64,000 bases of DNA from Vitrella brassicaformis. Its lineage: Eukaryota > Sar > Vitrellaceae. The translations under genes and the position numbers were made by a program. Each line of letters starts with the position of its first letter. Within the stretch, counting starts at the first letter, position 1. The DNA lies in the NCBI GenBank assembly GCA_001179505.1, contig CDMY01000277.1:1-64000 (forward strand), read 5' to 3'. Below, in pieces: positions 47,880-59,663 of this stretch. The notes under the pieces are model-generated. The model searched no databases. It worked only from the letters and a program-made list of their open reading frames with translations, and was not told the origin of the DNA.

Positions 47880-50800
47880 TCAGTCTCCGACTATCTGCTC
47901 GACGGCAATGGACGATTCAACTATCACGTCTCGCCACAATAACATGGCCAACCACAAGAGGAGGATCAAGGCTGCAATCACTGATATCAGCGACGCGCAG
48001 AAGAAAAAACCCTTCATCTGCACGATACGTGCGTAGCTGAATGAACACACATACAATTGAAGCACATTCGTGTTTGCTGACCTTTTCGAGGCCTTTGTGC
48101 TTTTCTTCATCCTTCTCGCGACGCAGGCGAAGGAATGTGTACAGAAGCCCTGCACCGAAACAGTTGCACGGCCCATCAGCACACACACACACACACACAC
48201 ACAAAACTGAAGAAGTCTGACAGTGGGTCCTTTTGATCTCGGGAACGCACCCGGAACGTCACAGCAGAGAGCTGCTACGGGCAGAATGATACGAGCCCAG
48301 ATTTCCGAGCACGCATACAGGCACATGAGGCTGCAAAACATATGCGAAGGGATGGGCTGTATGTCTGGCACTGTCTGCTGTGTTCATGTGCGCATACATT
48401 GGATCAAAGGGAACACCATCGGAGGGAAGACAAATATCGGGCTGGCTGCAGAGGTCTGCATTGGGTCTGAATTTGTCCATATAACGTTTGTCCAGACGTG
48501 AGGCTCGAAGGACGGGGCCAACGATGCCGAGGAAGACAACACTGCCGACGGTGATGTAGATGAGGCCAACGATGCACAGGGCCCTCTCATACCTGCGGAG
48601 CATTCATGTCGCAAGACATCTTGAAATTTCTGTCTACTTCTATCCATACATACGGCCTGGTTGCAGAGGGCAGGTAGAGGAGGCCGATTAAGGGCACCGT
48701 CAGCAGGAACAAGGTCATGTATGCCCAGGCGACGGAGACAAAGATTCGATGGGGCACCGAATCGCCCTCCAAAGCCTTCTTCTGCGGAGGGGACAACAAC
48801 ACGGATAATATGCACATAGGAGAGACATGCCTGCCATCTGTACTCACGATTGCCTTTTGGAATCGGAGTGATCGAAGGAGCACTGAAATCTGGAGACACT
48901 CTCGGAGAGAGACATATGTGCATTGACCATTCATCACTGTTCTTGCACCTCGGGAATCCCGGTATCTCTGAGCGATTGTTGGCGAAAGAATTCCATAAAG
49001 ATTCCGAGCATCACTTTTTCCTGAGACAAAAAAATCAGCTCCTTGTGTGTCTCGACTCGTCAGGTACCTTATCGCCATGGAACTCCTCGAGTGAATTGTT
49101 GAGACTGCCGACTGCCACACAAGACACCACGATGTCGTGTCTCCCTTCAACGTGTCTCCCTTCAACGCGTGCGCGCATTTGCGTGTCTCGCTCACCCATG
49201 TCTGATGCGAATCAGATGCTGATGGTGAAGGCACTGATCGACAGATGCAGAGTGCTGTGCTCCTTGCCCATTGCTCATGATGCGTGTGAAAAAAAGTATG
49301 CATACATGTCAAAGCCAGTGGATCGGAAGGGGGACTCATCGTTGAAGAACACATAGAGAAGCGGCAAGGCCGAAGTGACAATAGTGAACACAGCGGTCAC
49401 CAGCACACCCGTCGGCCACCGGTAACGTTTAGAAGATTCGTTTGCCATCTTTTCAGCGTCATCTTCACGTAGCCTCCACACCTCATCAATCAGTCGACGA
49501 ACAGTAAAATTGGCCGATTGCTCAGCGCCGCTCGAAGCATCCAGCTCCCGTTCTTCCTCTTTCTTCTTGTCGCTAGCCTCCTTCTCCCCATCTGTAAGTG
49601 AAGATTGCTCCGCACCGTGTCTAGCTCTCGAGGCATCGCGCTGGTTCTTATTCTTCTTGTCTCTGGCCTTCTTCTCCTTGGCTGCAGTTTAAATAGTGTG
49701 GGAAAGGTCGACGGAGCATTGATTGTCGATATGCACTGGCATACCCGTTTCCAGCTGGTATTCTACTCGTCGAAGCTTCTCGTCCTTGTCTTTCACTCTG
49801 TTGATCGTCACGAGCAAATCCAAGACTGGGCCTCGTTCTAAAACACGGAACAGCATCTCTTTTGCGCCTTCCGGCTGCTTGTCTTTCTCCTCCTTCTCTG
49901 CCGTCTTTGTCGTTTGCCCCTCTTTCTCCTCAGCTCCTCCTACTGTCCTCTTGAAGATGTTGCTCAGCGCAGTGCTCTTTCTCGCCGACCCGACTTCTTG
50001 TCCTGCGGCCGCTTTGGCTTGGGGTTTCTCCTCCTTCTCACTGTCCTTTCCGCGTCTTGCCGCTTGTGCACGGCCGAAGCAGATCAGTAGCACCGACCGC
50101 CAAATCGCAAGGACCTGCACGTCCTGATTCTTGCCTTTCGTGCACTGCGACATGCAGCTAAAGTAGTCTTTGAGAGGCAACCAAATCGCGAGGACCTGCA
50201 CGGAGACTGCCGCCAGGAAGAAGATAGAGTGAGACCCAAAGCCAGCCGAGCCGAAGAGTCTACATGAGCCAATGAGTCCATTCATGTGTGATTTGAGGGT
50301 GCGCATCGAAGAACACAAGTATCTTACGTGAGTCCAAACAGGAGACCGAACTGGGTGAGCTCCATGAGAGTAAGGAGAACCTTTTTCTTGTTATCGGACA
50401 ACCAGGCGCAGCAGCCGGCGAAGAAGCAGTTGAGGGATATCTTGCCTGTGTCCTCCTCACAGAGATCCTCAATGACGCCGCTGACCAGAGCGTGAAGGGT
50501 GAAGATGGCAAAGAGACCCAATGTTCGCCAAATGTCACCCTGCAATGATCCCAAACATATGTGTAGACAAGAAATGACATTCTTTTCACGCCATGTACCT
50601 CATCGACTACAAGAATGGCCACTATGTCCTGCACGGTGCACATATGCAATGAGCTTGGTGACCGATGTTGTGTGTGTCTCTGTGTGTTTCTCCCTCGGTA
50701 TCACCTCTGCCGGCGTCAAAAGACTTATGAGCAGGCCGATGTTGAACTCGCAGTCGCACCACTTCCACTTGTCGTTTGAGAGACATACAGTTGAACAGAA

Positions 50801-53800
50801 GAGGAAGAAGAGTAGAGCGCTAACGACGCACATGGCCAGAATTGACATAAAGATGAAGTCGATGCCGCACTCGCGTTGTTTGCCGATTGGCTCGAATGGA
50901 TTGCAGACGGGCTTGGGCGGGGGCGGGGGTGGCTTGTAGAGGAAGAACATGTCACTTTTGAGATCACTCGGTGTCATGCCAAGGATAGTGACTGTTGGCA
51001 GCAACAGAACATCCGACCATCAGCTCAATCAGCTGCTTCATGAAAGCACCTTCGTTCACCTGTGTGGTTGGCGGCATGTTGATGATTACGCTGCCTTCGC
51101 TGACCATTGTCACCAGAGTCGTGAACTCGTTGATCTTCCGAAATGCAGAGAGATCGATTTTATCATGGAGTCGTCTGTTGGCAACGATGATATGGCCAGG
51201 AACGTTCGAAATCGCGCTGTATGCAGACACGCGCACGCGCACACCACACACAGAGCATGACTGATACGTATGTTTTTGCTTACAATGTGGATGCGCCATC
51301 GTATCCCCCCTCGAGCACTGCAAGTCAACAGAGACACGGCTTCAAGTCTGTCTCAGATTGAATTTGAAGCAGTGCATACACCTACCATCATCACCGCCTC
51401 CAGTGATAAGCATGTCTCGTCCGCTAGTCTCATTGAAATCGCCTCCTCCCCACCCTCTCAGTATGTTCCCCTTGGAATTCCCCGTCAGAATGTCCCCGCC
51501 TGCTCTCGAGCCGGTCAGCGCATCGATCACTGTGTCTTTGGGAAGGGACATGACTTTCGGATACTGCGACTGTGAGCAGCTGCTCTCATTCATCGATTCA
51601 AGCCGGACCACACAATTTGCATCCACATCATCAGGATCGTCGTCATTCACCTTCTCGATCACCACTGAGTTGGTTGCCATAAGCGATAGAACGTTCTGCC
51701 CCATCCAAAAGTTCCGCGGCAGGAGCCGAGCAGGTGTAATATTGCGGATCTCAATTGTGTGCTCGTCGTCGAGGGCGATCTCTGTGATGGGAATGTCGCC
51801 ATCGGCCTTCTCGGTCATGCGAGACGTAATTGAGCTGGGTGTCTTGACGTCTGGAAATGCCCTAAGGTCCAAGATGTCAGGATAGAAGCCACTCTCAGCA
51901 GATGAATTCAGCCATAAATCGGGGCTGAATTCGCTAATTTCGAGGTGGCTGGTCGTGCCCGGCGTGCGTAAGAAGACAAAGGTGTCACGCGATACAGAAC
52001 CAGATCGCCGTTCTTTGTCATTGCCTCCAGACAGGTAATGTCTCCCTCCGGCTGCTTGCATGTAATCCGGGTCTGTGCCTCCTTTGATGGTGCAGCTGAC
52101 GCAGTCAGAGTGAAAGGACCTCAAGTCGTTGTAATAGGCTCCTTCTGACGCTTCGAGGCCTTCGATCCAGATCTTTGGGACGTGTGTGTGAATAACGTCC
52201 GCAAAATCCGTTCCGATCACTTTTGCGATGGTGCTGTTTGGGTGGATGATGATGCGCTTTCCATGATCTGATGCGGAGGAACAGTCCAGCACCACGACTT
52301 GTCCGGGCGGTGGGGACCAGTCCGTAGGGACTGCCGTAGTAGAGACAGCAGCTGTGGTTGGATTCCCTAATGAGACACATAGTCAAAGAGATGCAAAAGA
52401 GCTGCGACACAGACATTCACTCACCATCACCTCCAGCTGCAAGCTCTTGCAAAGCTGCCGGCAAGCTCGTCGTAGTCGGCTCTTCCGTAGTGATATCAGG
52501 AGTGGAGGCGAAAATCTGAGGTGCGCCAGTAGTCGGTGAGTCCTCAGATCGAAGCTCGCAGCCTTTCGTGCCATCCTCATTGAGGACAAAGTCAGAGATG
52601 TCCTCAAGTTCCAAAGTCTTATCGATAATCATCATCACTAGCTCGGATGCTGAGAGGCAATTGAGAGACGGATCATGCCAGAGGATTCCGTTGCATATTG
52701 ATGTGTCAAGACGTACGGAGAGGTGCAAGGCTGAAGTTTGCTTCGGAGAGCTCGTTCGGCAGCACGCTTTTGATGCAAAGCAAGTTGTCTTCACCGAGCT
52801 GCATCGTGGTGTCTGTGGCATCTTCAGTCAGAAGAGACTCAACAGCAGACCATTCGAAGAAAGCGTAGAAGGCAGAGACGCTGATCACGTCGCCGGAGAC
52901 AGGCGTCATGTCCATGGTTGTGGAAGACGTCGTGTTGCCGCTGCGTCTCAGGTAAAAGGTATCGGCGTTAGTGTCGTTGCCGCCGAAGAGAACATTGTGC
53001 GGGCCTCCAGAAGGATAGAGGCTGTCAGCTCCTTCCCCACCATCGAGTTGACACCGGACGTGATATGATAGCATGCACCGAAGAGAGTCGCTTCCATCGA
53101 GTCCCTCCAGCTGGGTATCCGAGACATAGCTGAGTACATCAAATCATGCATTCTTAGTTATCATCAGTCGGCTCTTTTTGGCCTGTCTCTTGCCTGGTAT
53201 CTCGTCGTCAAAGTTGGTCCCCTGCACTCTGTTGATTGGGCAGCCCTCCCAAATCGTTATGCGCCTGCCGCCGGTCGATGCGAGAGAGCAATTCAAGGTG
53301 AGTTTGTCAATTCCATCTCCCTCCTCCAAGACGCAGCCCTCCAAAGGATGTCCCTCTGATCTATCGTTAATTGCCACCGTCAGATTTCCATTCGGTAACA
53401 GTATCAGAAGAGAATCGTTGGCCGCTGAGACACAGCAATATAAGATAGCGCATCATATGTGTCTTGCTGTTGCTTACACCACTGGGGGGCCCAATCGCTG
53501 CTGCCGAAGACTACGTATGCACCCATGGCGGCATCGTCGTCGCCCGACACGAAAGCGTTTTTCATGGAATTGGTAGAGATGATGATATCAGAGACACCAT
53601 CCCCTGCAGCCACACAGGGGAACTAATCAATGCACGGCAGTGGCTTAATGACGCTGGTCTCCTTTGCTGACCGTTGAAGTCGCCTCGACCGATTGGGTTG
53701 CCGAGATAGGAGCCTGATGGCCGTTGCGTGTTCTCAATTTTGACTCCCCGATAGATATCCATTGCCTCTGGATCGAATGACTCCCCAAAAATATTGCCGC

Positions 53801-55566
53801 AGCACCCAAAGGTCATATTAGCTCTTCCCCAGATGCCGCAGCATCCGTGGATTACATAAACTCTCCCTCTGGTACTGTCATACCTCGAATCAGACACCAA
53901 GAGGTCAGGGATTGTATCGCCGTTGAAGTCGCCGGCATCGATGATGCCAATCCAATCAGACATGTTTCCTCCCGGTCGAATCTCCGTCCCAAATGTCTCA
54001 GCGTCGCTCCAGTGGATGTCCCTCAGATAGCTGAAGTCGGTCACGCCGTCACCTGTAACATCACTAATGGCCCCGACGCGAATATCTTGCCGGAATTGGG
54101 GGCTTAAGGCAGAAGATCCTCCTTGTGCCGAAGTGACATTGTTCAGGTCCGCACATTTGACATCGCTCTCGTTGATGTATTTGGAAAAGTCCTCATATGA
54201 GAGCCTCCAATGTTGCTTCTTCACGTAAGGCTCCCGAATGAGTATCTCGCTCTTGCCGTCCGAGTTGAGGTCTCCGATGGGCCAGCCGAATAGCGACACA
54301 TGCGCGCGACGCGAGTCAGGATGTCTTATCATGTGTCTGGCATCGTACTTTTCCGCTCCTTCGAGATCAAAGGCGGAGCAGATCACATCAAAATGGGGCA
54401 CTTGGCTGTCAGTCGAGTACAAGTCCAGGATGCCATTGAAGCTAGCCGGCAGATACGACATTGGTCCGCCTGAACATCCACAAGTGCAAGTGATGGCCTG
54501 ACTTATACTATCGTCATGTCTCATCTATCGTACCATAAAGCACGACCACATTCATGTTATATCCACTCAGCACCACATCATTATAGCCATCCCCATTAAT
54601 GTCGCCCCTGAACAAGGGTAGTGAGACAGCAATTTGTTTGTGTGTCTGTGTGTGTTCTCTCTCTCTCTCTCTCTCTTTCTTCTTCTGCTGACCCTTGGCT
54701 TGGCTGACAGTAGCGAGCGTCCGATTCGGGATTGTTATAGCGAATGCGAAAGCCATTCGTGCCGTCCATCGAGGCCAGATCGATATCGATCGCTGGCGCC
54801 CTTGCTTGCCATGTTCGGTCGCCGAAGACAACATAGCATTGCCACCTGATAGTTGCTGAACAGCGTCTTAAAATGATTGCTGCAGACTCATGTGCTTTCG
54901 CTCCCTCACTGTGCGAGTGGGCTCCGCCGATAGCGAAATCAGGTACCCCATCGCCTGCATGCAGAAAGAAATACAATGTGTATGGCCTTCATTCACAGAC
55001 AGACGTAGCGATTACCGTTGAAGTCGCCCAGCCCTTTAAGGCTCCATCCAATGTTTTCTTCATCGCCATCAGGGGCGCGAGTAGAATCGAAGAAGCGGAC
55101 ACCTTCACTGAGGATCACAGAAGACAGACTCTCATACTTCTTTGCAGACAGCACGTTGCGACCATGCTTACGATCCGAGTGTATATTTTGGTGCACCAAA
55201 CGGTTTATCTCCTTGCCGTCCAAAAATCAAGTAGACAACACCTCTCGTTTCTGCCGGGTACTTTTTGCCGGGGTCGGAGATGAGAATGTCATCGATGCCG
55301 TCATTATTCACGTCGCCAATGAAGTCTGCTATGCCCAACGAAGCCGTACTGTAAGAATATGAGGATCCTCCCGTTGCTCGACGGATGACGAACCCTCCTG
55401 AGCCGTCCAGGTCGTACACATCTATGGTGTTGGCCGGCTCTTCAAGACGCCGGACGCTGCTGGCATAATGATTGTCGACCAGGTTGTCGATGGCCTGAAA
55501 TGGATGAATTGCAAGAAGGAAAAGAAGGACCAGCGAAGCCCAAAAGAGGCCGCCGACCAATGGCAT
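47880..55566 (-). CDS. Large FG-GAP/RTX-like polytopic surface protein, copy B
   Basis: Starts at 55566 with a signal peptide (MPLVGGLFWASLVLLFLLAIHPFQA). FG-GAP/integrin-alpha-like repeats follow, each with a Ca-binding D-x-[ND]-x-D-G loop: GDVNNDGIDDILIS, GLGDFNG, GDGVPDFAIGG, GDINGDGYNDVVLSG, GDLNSDGKSEILI, SDVTGDGVTDFSYL, GDFNGDTIPDLLVSD and GDGVSDIIIS. From about 53.4 kb it matches copy A: RTX-like Gly/Asp repeats (LDGGEGADSLYPSGG, LFGGNDTNADTF, LTGNSKGNILRGWGGGD) and IDLSAFRKI. Then come TM helices (FIFMSILAMCVVSALLFFLF, LGLFAIFTLHALVSGVIED), a Lys/Glu-rich cytosolic region (50.1-49.5 kb) and more helices to the stop at 47880. A short (43-nt) GTAAGC...GAGAG intron near 55200 would reconcile a frame change. 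A shifted donor (GAAG|GTGCTT, about 51052) keeps frame into the TM part. It is probably a Ca-dependent surface receptor or adhesin; the ligand is unknown. Confidence 0.68.
53400..55560 (-). other. FG-GAP beta-propeller-like exons unique to copy B
   Basis: About eight FG-GAP-type calcium loops are spread over roughly 2.1 kb, enough for a seven-bladed propeller as in integrin alpha or GPI-specific phospholipase D. Several introns fall just after GDFNG, between the D-x-N-x-D loop and the following strand, so exon edges repeat with the blade unit. Nothing equivalent lies in unit A, where the signal-peptide exon is spliced directly to the RTX-like part. Confidence 0.8.
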
Positions 55567-55805
55567 GTTTCCTGATCATGAGGCACAGCATGAGAAGCAG
55601 ACACACAACACATGTGCTTCACGTCCATGATCATGTGTTGCTCACACGACTTGAGGCGGCGATGCTGCTCGAATCGTTGGAAGCTGCGCAAGCACTGCCA
55701 GATGGATGGGCGAATCAGGCACGTATTGGGACAGCCGCGAGACTGGGGGCAGAGGGGGGCGAGTTGCCAAAGCTCGCGCACTTGACAGAAGAAGATCTGA
55801 ACACG
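55567..55805. promoter_or_regulatory. Divergent promoter, large gene B / CCT3
   Basis: 239 bases between the start codons of the minus-strand surface-protein gene and the plus-strand chaperonin gene. Part of this interval (GAGGCACAGCAT... and GGCGATGCTGCTCGAATCGTTG) is also found in unit A, but inside the first intron and first exon of the large gene there, so the two genes now use different flanks. Confidence 0.45.
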
Positions 55806-58800
55806 ATGATACGGCCGCAGGCTGCTCCTGTGGTTGTGCTTCGGCAGAACACCAAACGCGAGCAGGGACGGAAGGCCCAGCTGGCGAACATACAGGCAAG
55901 CGTCGCCCAGCTGCATGCCGTTGAATAGACCTGCACATGCACATGCGCCTTGCTGTGTGTACGTCAGGCTGGCAAGACGATAGCTGACATTGTGCGCACG
56001 ACCCTCGGCCCGAAGTCGATGCTCAAGATGCTTCTGGACCCCATGGGCGGCATCGTCATGACCAACGACGGCAACGCCATACTCAGGGAGGTACGGGTGG
56101 CCCCGACGCACGCAAAGACGCGTAGATGCCGCACATGTCATTGCCTTTGTCTGTTGCTGTGTGCTGTCTAGGTTGATGTGGCTCACCCCGCCGCCAAGTC
56201 GATGATAGAGCTGAGCCGCTCGCAGGACGAGGAAGTGGGAGACGGAACGACCTCAGTGGTCGTCCTCGCAGGTACGCAGATAGACATGCACACACGCATT
56301 CATGCGCCCACAAGTGATGCCCATACGGCGGTGGTGGTGGTGGTGTTGTGCAGGTGAGATGTTGGCTGTGGCCGAGCCCTTCCTCGAGCGCAACATGCAC
56401 CCCACAATCATCGTGGCGGGCTACATACAGGTCAGCGGAGGAACGACGGAATTGTAAGACTCGTTTGGACACACTGCCGCCCTGTTGCCTTGGTGTGTGT
56501 CAGGCTTTGGATGACGCGTTGAAGATCCTCAGCGAGATCGCCACGCCCATCGATGCTTCCGACGACAAGCGACTCACCGAGATCGTCCACACATGTAAAC
56601 ACCCACACAACCACACAACCACATCCACACACTCGCCAGACCGACATGGATCTGGGTGTGTCTGCCGGTGTGTGTGTCAGGCATCGACACCAAGTTTTCC
56701 GCCCGTTGGGGCAACATGATCAGCGACTTGGCTGTCAAGGCCGCCAAGTGCGTCACGATCGAGCTGCCTAATGGCAAGAAGGAAATCGACATCAAGGTCG
56801 GCCAGCCAGCCAGCCAGCCACTTATCCAAACGGACATGAGCAACACACGCATGTCTTTGATTGATGCATCGATTGGTCAGCGTTACGCCAAGGTGGAGAA
56901 GATCCCCGGAGGCGACTTCGATGAATGCGGTCAGGGAGGGAGATAGAGAAGGCAGGCAGTCGTCACAACAGCTGCACTGACTGCTTTTGTGCGTGTTTGT
57001 CTGTTGTATGCATACAGCTGTGTTGAACGGTGTGATGTTAAACAAGGACGTAACGCACCCCAAGATGAGGCGCATCATCAAAAACCCAAAGGTGGGCACA
57101 CATTGATCAATGAATGGATGGATGGATACTGGACGGCTTCCTGTGTCAGGTGGTACTGCTCGACTGCAATCTCGAGTACAAGAAGGGTACACACACCACC
57201 GGACAGACGGACGGACGCTTGGCGACACAATGCTCTCTCCTTGTGTGTGTGTGTGTGTGTGTGTGTGTTGTGGATTAGGTGAGAGTCAGACCAACGTGGA
57301 GGTCATGAAGGAGGAGGACTGGGAAGCGCTACTCAAGGAGGTCTGTCTGCATGCCGAGCACACACGCAGCCATCCTCGATGTCAATCTGTCTGTGTGCCG
57401 TCATGTCAGGAGGAGGAGGAGATTCAGAAGATGTGCAACGACATCATCAATGTCGGGGCCGACCTCGTCTTCACCGAAAAGGGTACACATGAAAGACCGC
57501 GGCCATCCCGCCTCGTTGCTAGCACAATCTGTGTTGGGTGTGTTGTGTGTGTGTAGGTGTGTCGGACCTGGCGCAGCACTTTCTGATGAAGAAGAACATA
57601 TCGGTCATCAGGCGAGTGCGCAAGACAGACAACAACAGACTCGCCAGAGTGGTCAGCACTAACACCCACCCACCCACACACACAGAGAGAGAGAAAGGTA
57701 TGCATGAGGGTGATGTGGATGCAGACGGGTGCGCACATAGTGAATCGGACGGACGAGCTGACGGCCGACAACGTGGGCACTTTGGCGAGGCTGTTCAAGA
57801 TCGACAAGATAGGCGACGAGTACTACTGCTACATCACCGAGTGCGACAACCCCAAGGCATGCACCATACTCATGAGGGGCGCATCCAAAGACGTACTCAA
57901 CGAAATCGAAAGGTATCTCACACACTGAGAGAGGGAACGGCCATTTCCCGTGCCACGTATGTGCACACAAAGGCCTCTCTGTGTGTGTGTCTGTGTGTGT
58001 TTAGGAATTTGCAAGATGCGTTGAACGTCGCCCGCAACGTGTTGGTGGAGTCCAAGCTGCTGCCCGGGGGCGGCGCCACAGAGATGGAAATCGCCGCCAG
58101 GCTCAACGAAAAGGCGAAAAGTAAGCCTTCACATGAGATGCGCGAGGCGAAGAGTGTAGTGTGCACGCGCTGTGTTGTGCTATGGGTGTCTGCAGGCATA
58201 GAGGGCATCAAGCAGTGGCCATACAAAGCCGTGGCTGTGGGTCTCGAGGTACAGCAAGGCAGCGTCCACCGAACGAACACACGCGACACACGCATGTTGT
58301 CTACACAATCAGGTCATTCCCAGGACGCTCGCTCAGAACTGTGGGGCTGACGTCGGTGAGCCGACACACATGAGGGAGAGGAGGAGATGAACCCATCGGG
58401 TCTGTGTGTATGGTTGTGTCGCATGGATGCAGTTCGCACCATCACCGACCTGCGGTCCCGCCACGCCCTGGCCGGGGAGGGCAGGTTCTGGGGCATCGAC
58501 GGAAACACTGGTAGGTCACACAGACAGACAGACAGCCGACCAGCGACCGAAACGCAGTGTATTTGGCCGTGACTGACTGGGTGTGTGTGTTACGATGTGT
58601 GTGTGTGTGCAGGCAAGGTTGTGAATGTGGAGCAGGCGGGTATCTGGGACGCATACGCCGTCAAGCAACAAGTCATCAAGACCGCCATCGAAGCGGTCAG
58701 TGAGAGCCACAACACCCACATAGCAGAGGAAGCTTAATTTCATGCAAGCTGAGATGAGAGTGCTGCTGCTTTGGTGTTGTGCATGAAGGCTGCGATGATC

Positions 58801-59006
58801 CTGCGTATCGACGACGTGGTGTCGGGCATCGGCAAGAAGGGCGGCGCGGGCGGCGGGGCGCCACGGGGAGGTATGCACACACATCATCAGCCACCCACCC
58901 GCACGCACACACACGTAATGCTGCTGTGCGGTGGTGTGTGTTGATCAATACAGGTGCGGCCCCCGATGACCAGGTTGAGGCGTTCGGAGACTCGCGGGAC
59001 GGCTAG
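55806..59006 (+). CDS. CCT3: T-complex protein 1 subunit gamma (CCT3)
   Basis: Subunit of the cytosolic TRiC/CCT chaperonin that folds actin and tubulin. Twenty exons join in phase: 55806-55895, 55968-56090, 56172-56271, 56354-56430, 56504-56594, 56681-56796, 56881-56929, 57018-57091, 57150-57186, 57279-57340, 57410-57482, 57557-57651, 57725-57912, 58005-58120, 58196-58248, 58313-58355, 58433-58510, 58613-58695, 58789-58870 and 58954-59006. Motifs: [17 protein letters not shown], the gamma-type N-terminus; [38 protein letters not shown], with the catalytic GDGTT; the apical [26 protein letters not shown]; and a Gly-rich tail ending [13 protein letters not shown]. Intron 1 appears to use a GC donor (CAG|GCAAGC). 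Length and motif set are those of a full-length group II chaperonin subunit. A truncated copy lies at 43821-44920. Confidence 0.96.
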
Positions 59007-59663
59007 ACCACATACACACACACACCTGCATGGATCCCACCCGGTAGCTAGGGAGTAGTTGCGTACACATCAGCCAATGCATTTCGTGTCCGTGTTCGGT
59101 GCGTCTTCCCGATGCATCTGTGTGCATGTGTGTGCGTGTGGTGCCGTTTATAGCAAATGCCTCATGTGAGTGCCGTGCTGACTAGCCGAAAGACACACCT
59201 GTTTTCCTCTCCGTGTGACGGATTGCATGGAAACCATTCATGGTCTCACTCCAGTTATTTCGGTTGATGAGGGACGCATTCATTCATTCAAATGTCAGCA
59301 GCATCGCATCGCATCGCAGGTACGCAGTGAGCTGAGTGTCCCTCCTCTCATATTCAGTGTCACTCATTCAGTGGGGTGGCGAAAAAACACATACACATAC
59401 TCACTCACACACACAGACCAGGATCACACACACAGGATCAATGAGTCGATGGATGAATTGTGCACACACAGACAACACACAGATGATGGCCACGAACGCT
59501 CTCGCTACCCACGCCGACCGATCGATCGAAGACTACGCACCACCGCCAGCAGCAAAAAAGGCCCGAATAAAGCAGCAGACAACACACAGCACGCCACGCA
59601 CCAAGGCACCCAAGGCCAGCCAGCAAGACCCCTGTTTCTCTCATTCTCTGTCAGCCAAGTTCA
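59007..59663. other. Convergent intergenic region after CCT3
   Basis: About 650 bases between the CCT3 stop and the stop of the minus-strand gene. It contains GCATCGCATCGCATCGC (about 59302) and ACACACA-rich runs. There is a plus-strand ORF at 59215-59667, but its codon content is repeat-like and there is no homology I can see. Confidence 0.45.

Larger units (their letters stand above)
46757..56796. repeat. Segmental duplication, unit B
   Basis: Begins at AGCTCGCATGGGCCCCCG (46757) and contains the second copies of the small TM gene, the large surface-protein gene and, from 55806, CCT3. The part matching the CCT3 relic of unit A ends at 56796 (exon 6). The 53.4-55.5 kb part (FG-GAP exons) has no partner in unit A. 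Confidence 0.82.
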
